Assembly: GCA_002914805.1 (NCBI GenBank)
Contig: JXTB01000184.1
Location: 212,636 to 276,635, forward strand
Length of the DNA: 64,000 nt
Reading direction: 5' to 3'
From: Parasponia andersonii
Taxonomy: Eukaryota > Streptophyta > Magnoliopsida > Rosales > Cannabaceae
Below are positions 12,501 to 24,968 of this stretch, piece by piece. Position numbers and translations under genes: made by a program. A model generated the notes under the pieces. That model was given only the letters and a program-made list of their open reading frames with translations. It had not been told where the DNA came from and made no database searches. The first letter of the stretch is position 1; each line of letters starts with the position of its first letter.

Positions 12501-13591
12501 GCCTTTCGCATAATCGACCGCCCTTCTTGACAGGCCTTCATATTCTACTGGGGGAGGAAGCCTCTGTGGGAAAGCTTCTAAGCAGAAGAGGTCCATAGAT
12601 TCACTGAAACTTAATTCTTCAACCATATATGTTCCATCAATCGTTTCGTAATAACTAAGAACCTGTCTATCTCTTGTTGTTATAATGATTTTACTACCAG
12701 GACCAAACAAATCACGGTCTATAGCTAAACGTTTCAGTTGCTGTGCCTCATCTACGTTATCAAGAACGAGAAGCACCTTTGTTCGACGAAGCCTATCTTT
12801 TAACAATTGGCTGACCATATTTGATCTGTTTTCCTCCAATAATATTTCGCAAAAGATTTTCATCTTTAGATTATCTAGTCCGTATCTCTCTGATTCTTGC
12901 TTAACGTTTACAAAGCAGCAACCTTCAAATTGAGAAGCGAAGCGGCTAAATATGAGACGAGCAAGGGTGGTCTTCCCTATACCCCCCTTGCCCCAAAATC
13001 CTACAATGCGAACATCTATTGAATCAATATCAAGAAATGGCTGAACATGCTGAATGCGTTCCTCAATTCCAACCAAGTTGTTGAATTCATTACATGCCGA
13101 CGTACGAGACAACTTTCTCATAATATCTTTAAGAATTGCGCCAAGTAGTTTAGTGTCAGTCCTACATACATATGATATCAGGAACAAATAGTTGTAGTTA
13201 TGAAAAACCAAAGAGAAAAATTGTTAATTGTATGATTGCAAATAAAGTCATATGGTACTACTCAATTACTATATATGTGCTTCAAGCACATATGATGGAG
13301 CTCGTCTAAGCACCATCGGGAAGAAGAGTAATATTCGGATAAAACTATAACGGAAATCTCGGAATCCTGAATTGCTTCCAAAAGTGAAGATGAGATTTCG
13401 TCTCCTTTCTTTAGAGTCTCCTCGTCAATGTAAGCTATTAATTTCTTAGCGCAAAGAGCATCGTAAAGATCACTAGTGAATGTTTCGCGAGTATCTTCAC
13501 CTCGAAAACTAATAAAGACATGGTATTTTTTCCTCGTAGAAGAAGAAGAAGAAGAAGAAGAAGAAGAAGAAGCACCAGCTGCGGCGGCCAT
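9525..13591 (-). CDS. TIR-NBS-LRR (TNL) immune receptor with shortened TIR domain
   Basis: Four exons: 13590-region start 13591-13290, 13161-12072, 11723-11424, 10631-9525. All junctions keep frame, giving about 932 residues. After a poly-Ser start the TIR domain runs from YHVFISFRGEDTRE through the BB-loop (IDEETLKKGDEI) to SSRWCLDEL, whose Glu (about residue 97) is the known NADase catalytic position. It then stops: the remaining 80 or so TIR residues are missing. NB-ARC follows with P-loop GKGGIGKTT (158-166), kinase-2 LLVLDNVDE, RNBS-B GSKIIITTRD, GLPL-type GIPLALTVLA and MHD-type QMHDLL. Exons 3-4 encode LRRs and a shortened C-JID-like tail (EISFDF, KCGVRML). Family role: cytosolic pathogen-effector sensing and NAD-cleavage signalling. 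The start at 13591 is chosen because it precedes the TIR directly; an in-frame ATG at 13636 is possible. Intron 3 holds an assembly gap. Confidence 0.88.
10782..11110. other. Assembly gap (329 N)
   Basis: Run of N inside the third intron of the TNL gene, bordered by a (TA)n tract on the right. The flanking exons join in phase 0 without it, so no coding exon need be missing, but a short extra LRR exon cannot be excluded. Confidence 0.99.
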
Positions 13592-13654
13592 ATCTAATGC
13601 TGGGAGAGTGGTACTGGTTCTACATAGATCAAACACACCTTTGGCTTTATCTGA

Positions 13655-15752
13655 TATTTGTAGCCCTTATCAGTATCTTGTAGGAAATTTCCTTGCAAGT
13701 TGAGAGGAAGTGGAAGATATTGATGAGCACCATGTGAAGGATAGGAGCGACCCACCACTACTTCTGGGTTCCACAAGTATTAATAGGTTAACTTCAAAAA
13801 TATATGCTTTGAAATTTGGACTTTCTTTCAGCAATATAAACTCTCGATTTTGGCTTCTGAAAAAAAACAAAAAATATATATATATCTTTCATATTTGGTG
13901 AATAAAAAAAACAAAAAATATAGAAACAAAGAATAACATAGCATATATTTGGATTCGCCATTTTTTGGTGAATAAATTTTTCAAAATATGAACAAAACAT
14001 AAACAGAAGGTATAAATCTTTTTAATTTCGAAATGTGAAGGTACTACTTTCTATGAAAACTAAAATATAGGTTTTAAATTGTAGAAAGATCAAATTTCTG
14101 GATTTTTTTTTAAAATTTTTCAGATATCTCTAATAATCTTAGGACTTATTTGGATTCACTTTCGTTTTCTGTTTTTTGTTTTTTTAAATAGAAAATTAGA
14201 AATTTTTTTTGGAAGTTTGCTTGACAACTTGGTTTTTGTTTTTTGTTTTTAAAAATTGTTACCAAAAATTTCAAAAAAAATGATAACAAAAAATTTCTAA
14301 TACCTTTATTTTTTAAAACAAATTTTAAAAACAAAAGAACATATAAATATTTGTGCACAAGTGCGTACATATATATATATATATATATACATACATAAAT
14401 ATAAGTCTATATGACTTTCTCTATCATTATTTGTACTTTATTGTTTCTGAAAACAAATAGTGAAATAAAGTTTGCCAAGTATATTTCTTGTTTATAAAAA
14501 TTGAAAATCTAAACAAAATTTTACTTCTGTTTTCAATTTATTTAAACAAAAAATTGGAAATGAATCTAAACAAGCCCTTAGTTATTATTTTTCAAAGATA
14601 ATAGTCACTCTATACCGGAGGAGGGGGGAAGGATCACCGACAAATAAAGGATAGAAAAATTGGTAAAAACACTTTTCTCGTAGTAAATGATGTTTGATAG
14701 ATTATTGCACATGACTTGCACTATACTTTACAAGCGATTGAAAAGCGGTTTTATTCTTTGCTATGAGTTCCTCTCATATTGATATTCCCAAATGGAATTT
14801 TGGGTATCAATTTCTTTAGGAAAATTTTCATAGCAATTCCTTTATTTTGTTCAATTTTAGAAAGAACTATGGTCAGATTCTAATATGACTTTTTTCCTCA
14901 TCAGTATCTTCTAGAAAATTTCTTGGAAATTGAGAGGAAGTGGAAGACATTAATTTAACAAGGACTATATGAAGGAGAAACCCTCGTAATTTCAACAGGA
15001 CACCTAATTTCTACTTTATTTTTGTGCTCCACAAGTATATATTAATAGGTCAATTGCAAAAATATATCTTGAAATTTAAACTTTCTGCAATTTAAACCCT
15101 CTATTTTAGCTTCTCGAAAAAAAAAACCTTTCATATTTTTTTTTAAAAATTGTACCTTTCAGCCATATTTTTCCCAATTTATAATAGTCCAAATGATGTT
15201 TTTTGTAACTATTTGGACGCAAGAATAACATAGCACGAATCTAGATTCGCCATTTTTTGCTGAATAAATTTGTCAAAATACGAACAAAAACATAAACACA
15301 AGGTATAAATTTTTTGAATTTCAAAATGTGAAGCTACTTTTTACGAAAACAAAAAATATAGGTTTTAAATTGCAGCAAGACCAAACTTCAGAATTTTCTT
15401 TTTATTATTTTTCAGACAACTCTAATAGTCTTAGTTGTTGCTTTTCAAAGATAATAGTCACTCTAAGAGAGGGGGAGGGGGGGAGGGAGGGAGAACACTT
15501 ACAAATAAAGGATAGAAAAATTGGTAAAAGTACTATTCTCGAAGTAAATGATATTCGATAGATTATTGCACATGACTTGCACTATACTTTCCAAGCGGTT
15601 GAAGAATAGTTTTATTCTTCGCTGTGAGTTCTTGTCACATTGGTATTCCCAAATGGATTTTTTGGCATCAATTTCTTTAGGAAAATTTTCATAGCAATTC
15701 CTTTATTTTGTTCAATTTTCAAAAGAACCATGGTCAGATTCCAATATGATTC
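13655..15752. repeat. Tandem duplication of the TNL upstream region
   Basis: Unit 1 (about 13,655-14,890) and unit 2 (about 14,893-15,752) are direct repeats. Shared blocks include TTGAGAGGAAGTGGAAGA, AAAGGATAGAAAAATTGG and TTTCTTTAGGAAAATTTTCA. Unit 1 lies just upstream of the TNL start and so holds its promoter. The size difference is explained by the MITE at 14,142-14,577 in unit 1 only. Neither unit has a convincing gene. Confidence 0.85.
14142..14577. mobile_element. Tourist-like MITE in the TNL upstream region
   Basis: Terminal inverted repeats GGACTTATTTGGATTCA and, on the other strand, GGGCTTGTTTAGATTCA flank 436 bp of T/A-rich sequence without coding capacity. The TTA on both sides (14139-14141 and 14578-14580) fits the 3-bp target duplication of PIF/Harbinger elements. 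The sister unit near 15,430 shows the empty site (GTCTTAGTTG), proving insertion after the tandem duplication. Confidence 0.8.
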
Positions 15753-16843
15753 CAATTTTCATAGCACTCTCTTCACTTACCCAGGCCACGAGCAGAGGGA
15801 ATTGCCGCCCATATAGCCATAGTTGCCAAAAAATTTAAGGTTTGCACACTAAACCTTTTTGAAAAATTTTGTTTTGAGTAGTTAAATGTTACTTGGACCG
15901 TTAGCCACAGTTAACCTAAGTTTGAGCTGTCAGGGACTTGTTTGAAAGCCGAACATTTAAAGCAAGTAAATTTGAGTTTCTATTTGCCCTTCGGACCTCC
16001 AAATTATCAATAAGAGCTACCACAAACCTTGATAACGAATTCTAGTTACTCGATAGTGATAGGGTAATAGACTTAATTATATGGCTGTATTGTGATTTTA
16101 ATTACAAATTTACTTACTTTGGTTTAATATGAAACTTCATAAAATAATTTACAAATGTGAATTTAAATTATTTTTGGAGCTTATGACTGATAATAAATTA
16201 TGTGGGAGGTATGTCCTATTGGTTGGCATACCATATATATATATATATATATTATTTTTTTTACTATTTTATGCATGAACTTTCTTTATAAGTTTTGATA
16301 AAAATAATAAATTTCTGAAAAATTTTGATATATATGAAAACTCAGTTTTCAAAACTAAATATGGACTGATTAAATGTTATTGCATGTCGATTTTATAATT
16401 TTCTAGAAAATGTTACATATCTTAATTCTTGTCATTTATATAGCATTATATGCATTTATAATAATTACACCGACTTATGGGCTTACGGGTCTTTAGCTCA
16501 TAATTCTCTTCAGATTGAACTATGAAATTTGTATGGAAATCATAAAATTTTGAACTATGAAATTTGTATGGAAATCATAAAATTTCTTGTAGGGATTTTC
16601 ACAAACACTTGAATCGCACAAATTTTTAACAAAAAATAATTAGTAAACTCATTAATACAAGAAACTGAGAGAAATAAATTAAAAAAATTTCATAGGTATT
16701 TTCACAAACACTTGACCCTACGAGGAGCTCTGAACAAGCTAACCTGTAATATTGAGAGAACTGACCTAATTTCCTTAAATTGATTTTGGGATATGAAGCT
16801 CAAAATGTGAATAATGTTTCCTTTTTGAGGATCATTGACAAAT
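15753..16843. other. Intergenic, short repeats only
   Basis: No gene recognised. It contains an (AT)n run near 16,230-16,250 and a 35-bp tandem duplication at about 16,517-16,584 (units starting GAACTATGAAATTTG). Confidence 0.5.
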
Positions 16844-16960
16844 AGACCTGTCATTAACCTATCAAAGCTATTGCCATCCCAGGCAACATTTCGAGGGCCT
16901 TACATAAACACCGGTTCTCGTGACGTTGGACCTGATCGTCAGACCTACTCGAAAAAGTGA
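16844..16960 (+). pseudogene. Headless second-exon copy of the small membrane-protein gene
   Basis: An open 38-codon segment runs to a TGA at 16958-16960 and matches the tail of the protein at 5.8-6.1 kb, including TFRGPYINTGSRDVGPD and a final YSKK. The first exon with the membrane helix is absent upstream and no start codon is available. It is the left end of the right-hand copy of the segmental duplication. Its frame is still open, which suggests the duplication is not very old. Confidence 0.75.
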
Positions 16961-17895
16961 TTTTTTTTTTCCTCATTTTGTAAGATATTTGCTCAATATA
17001 GCTTTAGAATTATTGCTCCATATCAGCTTTACCTGAATGAGTTTCCCTTTCCGTTTGAATATATATAAGTCAAATGAATGAACTCAAACGAGTAACAACA
17101 TATTTCTATTCTTTTTCATTCAGTATTCCTTTTTCTTCTCCTTACTTTTATATAAAGTAAAAAGGGTGGAGCTTGCGTTGTATTTTCTTGATCAAATGAC
17201 TTTACACTCCAGTTTCATCAAATTAGGCTATAGAATTATTCTCACAAGTCTTGATATTAAACATCAGCTTAATTGAGAACTCGGGTTTTTTTTTTTCTTT
17301 TTCCTTTTTTTGGGTCTGTTATAATAAGCTCAAATGAGTAGAAATGAACTCAAACAATTAGAAACAGATTCTGCTCTTTTTTCAATTCTAATATAACCCA
17401 CATTACATGGAGAAAATGTAAGGCTGGCATTGTCTTTTCTTGAGTGAATAAGTACTAGTTTTTATCAAACTGGAAGAGTGTGGATAAAAAGGTATGCATG
17501 TTTGATGGTACATTTCGCTTGAATTGAAGATCTGTTTGAAAATTGTTACTCCTTCAGATGGATGGGAGTGGGTGGGGGTGTGGGTGTGGTTGCGTGGCTC
17601 GATGGCAGAAGCAGAAAAATATTAAGTTCTTTGATGAGTGATGGCTTTAGAATTATTCTCATGAACTTGTTTTCTTGTTAAATACTATTGGGACTGATTT
17701 CTTTTCTCTCTTAGATTGCGCAAAGGAAAATAATGAAAAAAATTAGAAACAGATTTCTATTCTTTAAATTTGGTTGTATAATAACGTATTGTTCTTCCTT
17801 ATACTTATATAAAGCTAAGCTCGTGTTGTATTGTGGGAATGAATACAAATTTTTGAGTAATCACTAAAATTTTGTAAATCTTTGTACTACATTCA

Positions 17896-17937
<42 letters not shown>

Positions 17938-18196
17938 TTACAACTTGAATTTCTGTATATTTTGATGTTGTAATTAGATTAATGACATTGAGAAGAAAAA
18001 GCGGCTAAGCAACTAACACCGAAGGTACGAAGAGGATGGATGTCTTGCTCTAAAATCGAGTGTGGAGTGTACCACGATTATAGCGTGTTCCTTGTAGACT
18101 TCATTTCTGCATTTTGTCTAATGATGGCCATGAAGCAAGTAAAGTTAATTGTTACTTGCAGAAAAAAAAAATTAAAAAAAAATTCACAATACCAAT

Positions 18197-19064
18197 TGTG
18201 GGACCCATTCTCGAGCCTCGAACCGTGAGAAGGGTCACGCGGATCGCACGTGATCCCGGCATCGGCATGTGGATCTTCCGAGTTTAAGGCGGAATCCGTC
18301 ACTGACCCCAAACGGCTCAACCGGACAGACCTCAAGTCCATGACAGCTGGAGGTCCGAGGCCCCAAGGGTCCGCCGAGACCCCGAGGGTCTGCTGTCTGT
18401 AACGCCGACCCTCGCCTCAACTGGCGCAGGGAACAGAAGCCCCAAGGGTCTTCAGACTGAATGCAATGGAAGACAGCCCCACGGCTCCGGACCCCGACAG
18501 GGCATTTAATGCGTTTCTGGGTAGGTGCGCGCGCAGGGACAAGCCGTCCTGACAGAACGGCGATGTGCCCAAATCTCGCTCCTGACGGATTGAAACGACA
18601 GGAGGCGACGGAAATCAGGCCGCGGTAGTACAGAAGAGGTCACAGAAATCTCGGTCCATGATGGTGTTAAGATCCGGGAGTGAAAGGTACTAAAGAATAT
18701 ATTATTCTTACTTTTCAAAAGATGGAGAAGAACACTGTTGATGATCAGAGGACTACATATATGAAAGCTGCGCTTTCGAAGAAAAGAACATGCTATCTAG
18801 AATACTAAAAAAAAAGGCACTTACAAAAAAAGAGATAAGTTTGTAAATTGATTTGATACACCTTTTTCCTTGCTACCAAAAAACAACGCAAAGAAAAACC
18901 ACTGACTTAAGCATCGGAGAGTCTTTGCAGGTGGCCATCCCCGCCTCTCTGATCTCGCTCGGAATTCAGGGATTTGCGAAGTAGCAAGGGCACGTGAACA
19001 GTTGGAGAATCCAGCATCAGCAGTTCATGACACGTGGACGACTGGTGTAAAAACTGCTCCAACA
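18197..19064. mobile_element. Solo LTR with 5-bp target duplication
   Basis: An 868-bp GC-rich block starts TGTGGGACCC and ends CTCCAACA, so it has TG...CA ends. It is flanked by CCAAT on both sides (18192-18196 and 19065-19069). The left copy of the segmental duplication is uninterrupted at the matching point near 7,535-7,545. No internal coding region or second LTR is present, so LTR-LTR recombination has removed the retrotransposon body. The superfamily cannot be told from the LTR alone. It differs from the LTRs at 34-41 kb. Confidence 0.9.
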
Positions 19065-19219
19065 CCAATCATGTATCATGTTCACAAAATATAATACTGC
19101 ATAGTTTAGTTTACTTTTTATTTCTTGTAAAACTAAACATCCGTCTTAAGTTTATTACATTTAAAACAAAATATACACAATACACATATAGATATTTTTA
19201 TTTATTCATATTCATATCT

Positions 19220-19364
19220 TTACTTCCAAAACAGTCGGGCGCAATTATCAGGAGCAAAAGAGATTTTAGATTCGCCACCATCAAACAAGAAGTGGTAATT
19301 AGTTTGCTGAAATGCTCCTAAGATGGTCGCTCCGTTAGTTGGATCAATAGCTAGCAACAAAGCC
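19220..19364 (-). pseudogene. C-terminal fragment of an aspartic protease
   Basis: The minus strand reads LLLAIDPTNGATILGAFQQT followed by NYHFLFDGGESKISFAPDNC to a TAA at 19220-19222. This is the typical C-terminus of plant A1 proteases (ILG.FQQ, then F.CA). The open frame is better kept than in the left copy near 7.7 kb, but everything upstream is missing. Confidence 0.75.
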
Positions 19365-19689
19365 AATATGATAGAAAATCTAAAGCAAAACTCAACTCCA
19401 ATAGAAAAATGCTAGGAAAGTAAGTAGGTTCAATTATAACTTTTTTTTTTTCGGAAAGGGGTTCAAATATAACTTTTGAGTTATATATTTTGACATAGTT
19501 TAAAGTATACGCTAATTTAAATGGAATATACTTTAACGATAGAAATTTAAATTAATTATTATTTCTCATAAACACTCTAATATTTTAATTTAGACTTATT
19601 TTATATAGAAGTTTTCTCAATTTTCAAATAATTTCTTTCTATTCTATAATAATTAATAATTTATAATTACATAAAAGAAAAATATGTCT

Positions 19690-20080
19690 AATAGTATTAA
19701 AATAACTAAATTGAAAAAACAAAATCAATAATGAGCATGAATATGCAACAAGAACAATAAAAGTATGAAAATGTAAATAATTAAACATAAAATCATATAT
19801 GATATTAAAAATGGACGAGATTAGATACAAGAATAACATAATAAAAAAAACAAGCACGATTGAGTATAGAAAATAGCATAGTATATAAACGGGTATAATT
19901 AGTATGAAAATAGTATAATTGGAAGTGGATTCGATTAGGCACGGAAATAGCACAATATCAGAAAAGAGCACAATTAGGCATGAAAAATAGCATCATACCA
20001 GAAAATGGTACGATTAGTTAGACACAGTAATATCATAAAATCGAAAATGAGAACAATTAGTGACAAAAATATACAAGCGT
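19690..20080. repeat. Degenerate minisatellite of about 39 bp
   Basis: Repeats of the type AGCACAATTAGGCATGAAAA followed by ATAGCATAATA recur with many changes across this block. Sequence of the same composition continues to about 20,400. No ORF. Possibly the decayed interior of a transposon. Confidence 0.45.
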
Positions 20081-20639
20081 GATAATGACACGTTAACGGC
20101 ACAATTATTGCACAAAATCGAGCACAAATTTGGCACAGGCATAATGTGGCGTGTTGCCATACTAAGGCCCATAATGTTCATACATAGTGTGCGCATGGTA
20201 TCCATGGTGCCTACGGTTTAGGAAATTTTATATTTGTGTTAGGGTATATTTGTCCATGATCATTAGTCAAGTCCATGGCCAAATACTTCATATTTGAGAG
20301 TTAAGAATAAGGGAAAAACGGTTACGACATGGGCACAAACACGTTACGGATTGAGCACTCCACGGCACAAATATTATTGGGCTAGTATAGCACGGCCGAG
20401 TTAACATCTCTGCCTAAGACTAATAACAATAAGAAAGGAACTTTTACCATGTTAAGTGGCAATTTAATTTATTTATTTAGGATTACAAAACTCTATCACG
20501 TAAATTGTGTTACTAATTCAATCGTGACAAATAGTATTTTCTCTAATAAAAACAAAATTTAAAGACTAAACTCAAGTCAAACTAAAACCTTCAACTCCAA
20601 AATAAATTTGGCTGCTAATTAAATACAGGTAGGGCAATG

Positions 20640-21027
20640 CCAAATGGTCCCTTTCACCTTTGGATGTATAATGTATGTACTTGTACTTGCAGCCTCCATT
20701 TTTCTGTGGACACTAAATAACCAAATTTCTCGTCCAATCTTTTCACGCCACGATACTTTTTTTTCTCCCTCTCTAATCTTCTCCAGTTTAGTTAATTAAG
20801 CTCCACGATCTTTCATTAAACCAACAAAAATGAAAACAGAGAGAGAGAGAGAGAGAGACGAAAGAAGAGGAAGAGAAGGAGAGAGAGGCATTTGAAGCTT
20901 GCACGCAAAGTCGTCCTCCATTTTCTAGACCAAACCTTCTCTACTTTCCTTCTCATTTCTCAACCCAATTGAGAAAACAAGCTTCTAAGCCTCTCTTTCC
21001 AATCATTTTACAGAGTTGAGAACATTA
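20640..21027 (+). promoter_or_regulatory. PAO upstream region and leader
   Basis: It contains a (GA)n tract at about 20,840-20,858 and CT-rich sequence next to the start codon, typical of plant leaders. No clear TATA box was found, so the transcription start is not placed. Confidence 0.4.
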
Positions 21028-24000
21028 ATGGCCTTACTACTTTCATCTTCTGCTTCTGCTTCATTCCTTTCATTAACTTCTTCTTCTTCTTCTAATAAAC
21101 CCTTTAAAACCCTTTGTTCCTTGATACCCAACAATGCCCCCAACCGTAAAAACTCCACCAGATCAGCCAGTTTCTCGCCTCTAAGAGTGGCTGCTCCTCC
21201 GACTACTCAGCCATCGAGCTCGGACCTTGATCGAGAAGTGTACGGAAACGAGGAGGAAACTCGAGATGATAGCTCGGATTCGAAATTCTCTTGGAGGGAT
21301 CACTGGTACCCGGTTTCTCTGGTTGAGGATTTGGACCCTCGATTGCCCACTCCGTTTCAGCTTCTGGGTCGAGACCTTGTTCTCTGGAACGACAAGTCTA
21401 CCGGCCAATGGGTTGCTTTCGACGACAAATGCCCGCATCGCCTCGCACCCTTATCTGTAAGCTTCGCCCTTCCTTCTTTACTCTTCTTCAATTTTAGTGG
21501 GAACTTAAGTTAATCTCTGTTTGGATACTAGGAAAATCGGAGGAAAAAGTTGAGTGACTTGGACTAAAACTGTGTTATGTAGTGTTTGTGATGCTGAATT
21601 CTAGTAATGGAGGGTATTTTCTCTCTGGGATTTTAGTATGAAATCTTAGATTCATGGTTATGATAGCATAAATTCTCATGCAATTATAAGGCCAAGTGGG
21701 GTTGAATTGGGTTTTGCTTGGTTTTGCAGGAAGGGCGGATCGATGAAGACGGTAACTTGCAGTGTTCATACCATGGATGGTCCTTTGATGGATGTGGATC
21801 TTGTGTTAAAATTCCGCAGGCTGCAGCAGAAGGTCCTGAAGCTCGTGCCGTCCGTTCTCCGAGAGCGTGTGCTACTAGGTTCCCCACGCTGGTCTCCCAA
21901 GGTTTACTCTTCGTTTGGCCAGATGAGAATGGTTGGGAAAGAGCTAATGCCACTAAACCTCCAATGTAATCTAGTTCCTTAAATCTTTGCTTTCTTTAAC
22001 TTATTTCTATATTATAATCTTTGCTTTCTAGAAAGTATGCATTTTAATATTGTTGAAACTCATAATAGAGTATCTAAAGCATATTTTTTAGGATTTCATA
22101 CTTTACTGTGGTGTCCTCAATAGTTTAATGATCTTCTAAAGCGTACTTTATTATGATTTGATTTCATAGTTGAATGTTATGTCATGAATATTTTAATGAT
22201 CTACTTGTGCAATAATACTTTTTAATATTTAGGTTGCCCGATGACTTTGAAAAACCTGAGTTTTCGTCTGTGACAATTCAGCGTGATCTCTTTTATGGCT
22301 ATGATACCCTGATGGAGAATGTCTCTGATCCTTCCCATATTGATTTTGCTCATCACAAGGTACCAACATGCTCATTTATAATGTCTTAATATAGAGAAGT
22401 AGTATTTGATTTGATTCTCTAATTTCTGATATATTTATTTCATAGAATTAAATTTTTTTAACATTTTCAAACATTTGAAGGGCCTAAATCTTAAATAAAG
22501 TTTAATGCTACTTGTTGTAAAAGTGTTCTCCTAACTGTGGTTAAAAAAAAAATAAGTTTAAAAAGGTTAGGAGGAATTTAGATTCCTTGAGACAGCAGAC
22601 AGTTGATTTCCCCCCAATGGTACAAGTGTGAAGTTTTTTATTTTTTATGTCATCTTTGTGTCTACATCTACGGGTACTCATAATAATCAGAATCATGTAC
22701 AAAATCTAGATTTTGTTCTGCTTGTTTCATTTGGATTTGATCATTTTGTGCCCTGGTTCTTGTTGTATAATTTTTTGAGCTTACATTTCTAGGGCCTATA
22801 GTGAGGCTACTGATAGAGATCAAAAAAGGTCAAATTTATTATGAATCCATCATACATGATTGATTTGCAAAAACCAATTACTGCACTTGCTGTTAAAAAA
22901 GGAAGAACTGAGGAAAATTTCATTGTCAGCTAACAGCAATTGCTGCTTGATAAATGACCTGCACATACTTGATAGTTGGCGTACCCTGTTGCTTACGAGT
23001 TAAATCACCCCACAGGTTACAGGAAGAAGAGACAGAGCCAAGCCTTTGCCATTTAAAATGGAGGGTAGTGGCCCTTGGGGCTTTGCTGGAGCTAATGACG
23101 GGAACCCACGGATCAGTGCTAAGTTTGTTGCCCCTTGCTATTATATGAACAAGTAACTTCATCACTCTCATACTAGCATCTAAAGATGCATACACCTTAC
23201 TATCATGCGGTTTAACATATCTATTTTTACTTGCATTTTTCTATTTAACAATGTACATACTAAACTTTAATCATAGTCTCATGGATTTGTTAGGACTCTT
23301 GAATGGATCATGAGTTCCATGTTATTAAGTTTTGAGGATTGCATTTTGAAATCTGCAATTATGTATTTTGAAACAAACCCCTACACATAACTGTAAGTTT
23401 TGAGGATTACTGATGGAGTTGTTCTTGATATTAATTCCAATGGGCTACCTACATATAAGGAGGCACTGTTAGAGGATGCTGTGTCAAATACTTCTCTTTT
23501 ACTACAAATCTCCCCCCCTCCTCTTCTTTTTCCCCGAGGATCTAATGATGTTAAATGCAACTCTGACATCTTTTATTGGCTCTAATTGGAGTGTGAGTTT
23601 TTAAATTAGTTGTTGCCATCTTCAACTATACATGTTAGAGCAGTTTGTTTTCCGTTTTCATTTTCATTTTCTTTTCCCCCTGAAACTTGATAATTTTTGT
23701 GTCTTCAAATTCCAGAATAGAGATAGACACGAAGCTTCCCTTAGTTGGTGATCAAAAATGGGTCATTTGGATTTGTTCCTTCAATGTACCAATGGCTCCA
23801 GGGAAGACACGTTCCATTGTTTGTAGTGCTCGAAACTTCTTCCAGTTCACAATGCCAGGTTCTGCATGGTGGCAGGTGAGATATATTCTGTTGTCCTGCT
23901 CTAAATTTGATTTATTGCTATAAATCGGTCATCCTATCCTCATGTTCTTTTCATCAAGATCAAGCAAACATCAGATACTTGCATCCTTTGATTTGTTTGA

Positions 24001-24927
24001 AAAGCATAGAAAATTCTGGCTGATATATATAATTATCACCTCTCGTTATCAGAATCCTACTGATGACCGATATGGTTAAGAATATCTTCGTTTCGTCTAA
24101 GATTCTTGAGACGTAGCTTTCATGATTATGTTGGTGTTTGAAACTAAGAAACCACTGACGATGGAAATCAATTTTTGAACAACCAGTTTTATGCCACTAG
24201 CATACAAAGTAAATCTTACACCACTGTAGGTTCGGGAAAAAAAGTTTATGTGCCATAATATGTGGTTTCCTGGTATTGAATTTGGCGGTTTTATCAGGTG
24301 GTTCCAAGATGGCATGAACACTGGACTTCAAATAAAGTTTATGATGGAGACATGATTGTCCTTCAGGGACAAGAGAAGATCTTTCTTGCTAAATCGGAGG
24401 AGGGTTCCACAGATGTTAACAAGGAATACACTAAAATCACATTCACACCAGCACAGGCTGATCGATTTGTTTTGGCATTTCGGAATTGGCTGAGGCGCCA
24501 TGGCAACAGTCAACCCGAGTGGTTTAGTAGGAGCAGTCAACAGCCTTTGCCGTCAACAGTCTTATCAAAACGTGAGGTGAGGAACCATGTAAAACTCTCA
24601 AACCAATTCAAGATTTGTTTTTATGGAGGGCCGAACTAATTGGTTATTATGTTTTCCATTTCGTTTTGACAGATGTTAGACAGATTTGAGCAGCACACTC
24701 TCAAGTGTTCATCATGTAAAGGAGCTTACACGGCATTTCAAACATGGCAAAAGTTGCTAATCGGCGCGACGGTTACTTTCTGTGCTGCAGCTGGGATTCC
24801 TTCCGATATTCAAGTCCGAATTCTCTTGGCCGGTTTCGCAATTCTAAGTGCTGGTTTGGCTTATGCTTTGTTTGAACTCCAAAAGAATTTTGTGTTTGTA
24901 GATTATGTGCATGCGGAAATTGATTAG
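21028..24927 (+). CDS. PAO: Pheophorbide a oxygenase, chloroplastic
   Basis: Seven exons: 21028-21456, 21730-21965, 22233-22359, 23016-23152, 23716-23875, 24298-24576, 24673-24927. All junctions are GT/AG and in frame, giving 540 residues, close to Arabidopsis PAO/ACD1. A Ser-rich transit peptide (about the first 55 residues) precedes the Rieske domain: C135-P-H137 and C155-SY-H158 bind the 2Fe-2S cluster. The mononuclear iron site is around ENVSDPSHIDFAHH. C468-SS-C471 near the end is the family's CxxC, followed by two hydrophobic helices that anchor it in the plastid membrane. Known function: oxygenolytic opening of the pheophorbide a ring in chlorophyll breakdown during senescence, using reduced ferredoxin. 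Long identical stretches (SVTIQRDLFYGYDTLMENV) separate it from TIC55 and PTC52. The start is the first ATG. No damage is seen. Confidence 0.97.
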
Positions 24928-24968
24928 AGAGTAGTGCAAGAGAGATATTTGGATGCAGTGTATCATAT

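Larger units (their letters stand above)
16844..19425. repeat. Segmental duplication, right copy
   Basis: Direct counterpart of 6,012-7,880. Differences include an expanded (AT)n tract at 17,897-17,935 and the solo LTR at 18,197-19,064. The two copies flank the TNL gene and its duplicated promoter region. Confidence 0.85.

Noticed and set aside
19639..19971. 110-codon minus-strand hydrophobic ORF
   Set aside because: The Ile/Phe/Leu richness is what AT-rich repeat DNA gives; it overlaps the degenerate minisatellite.
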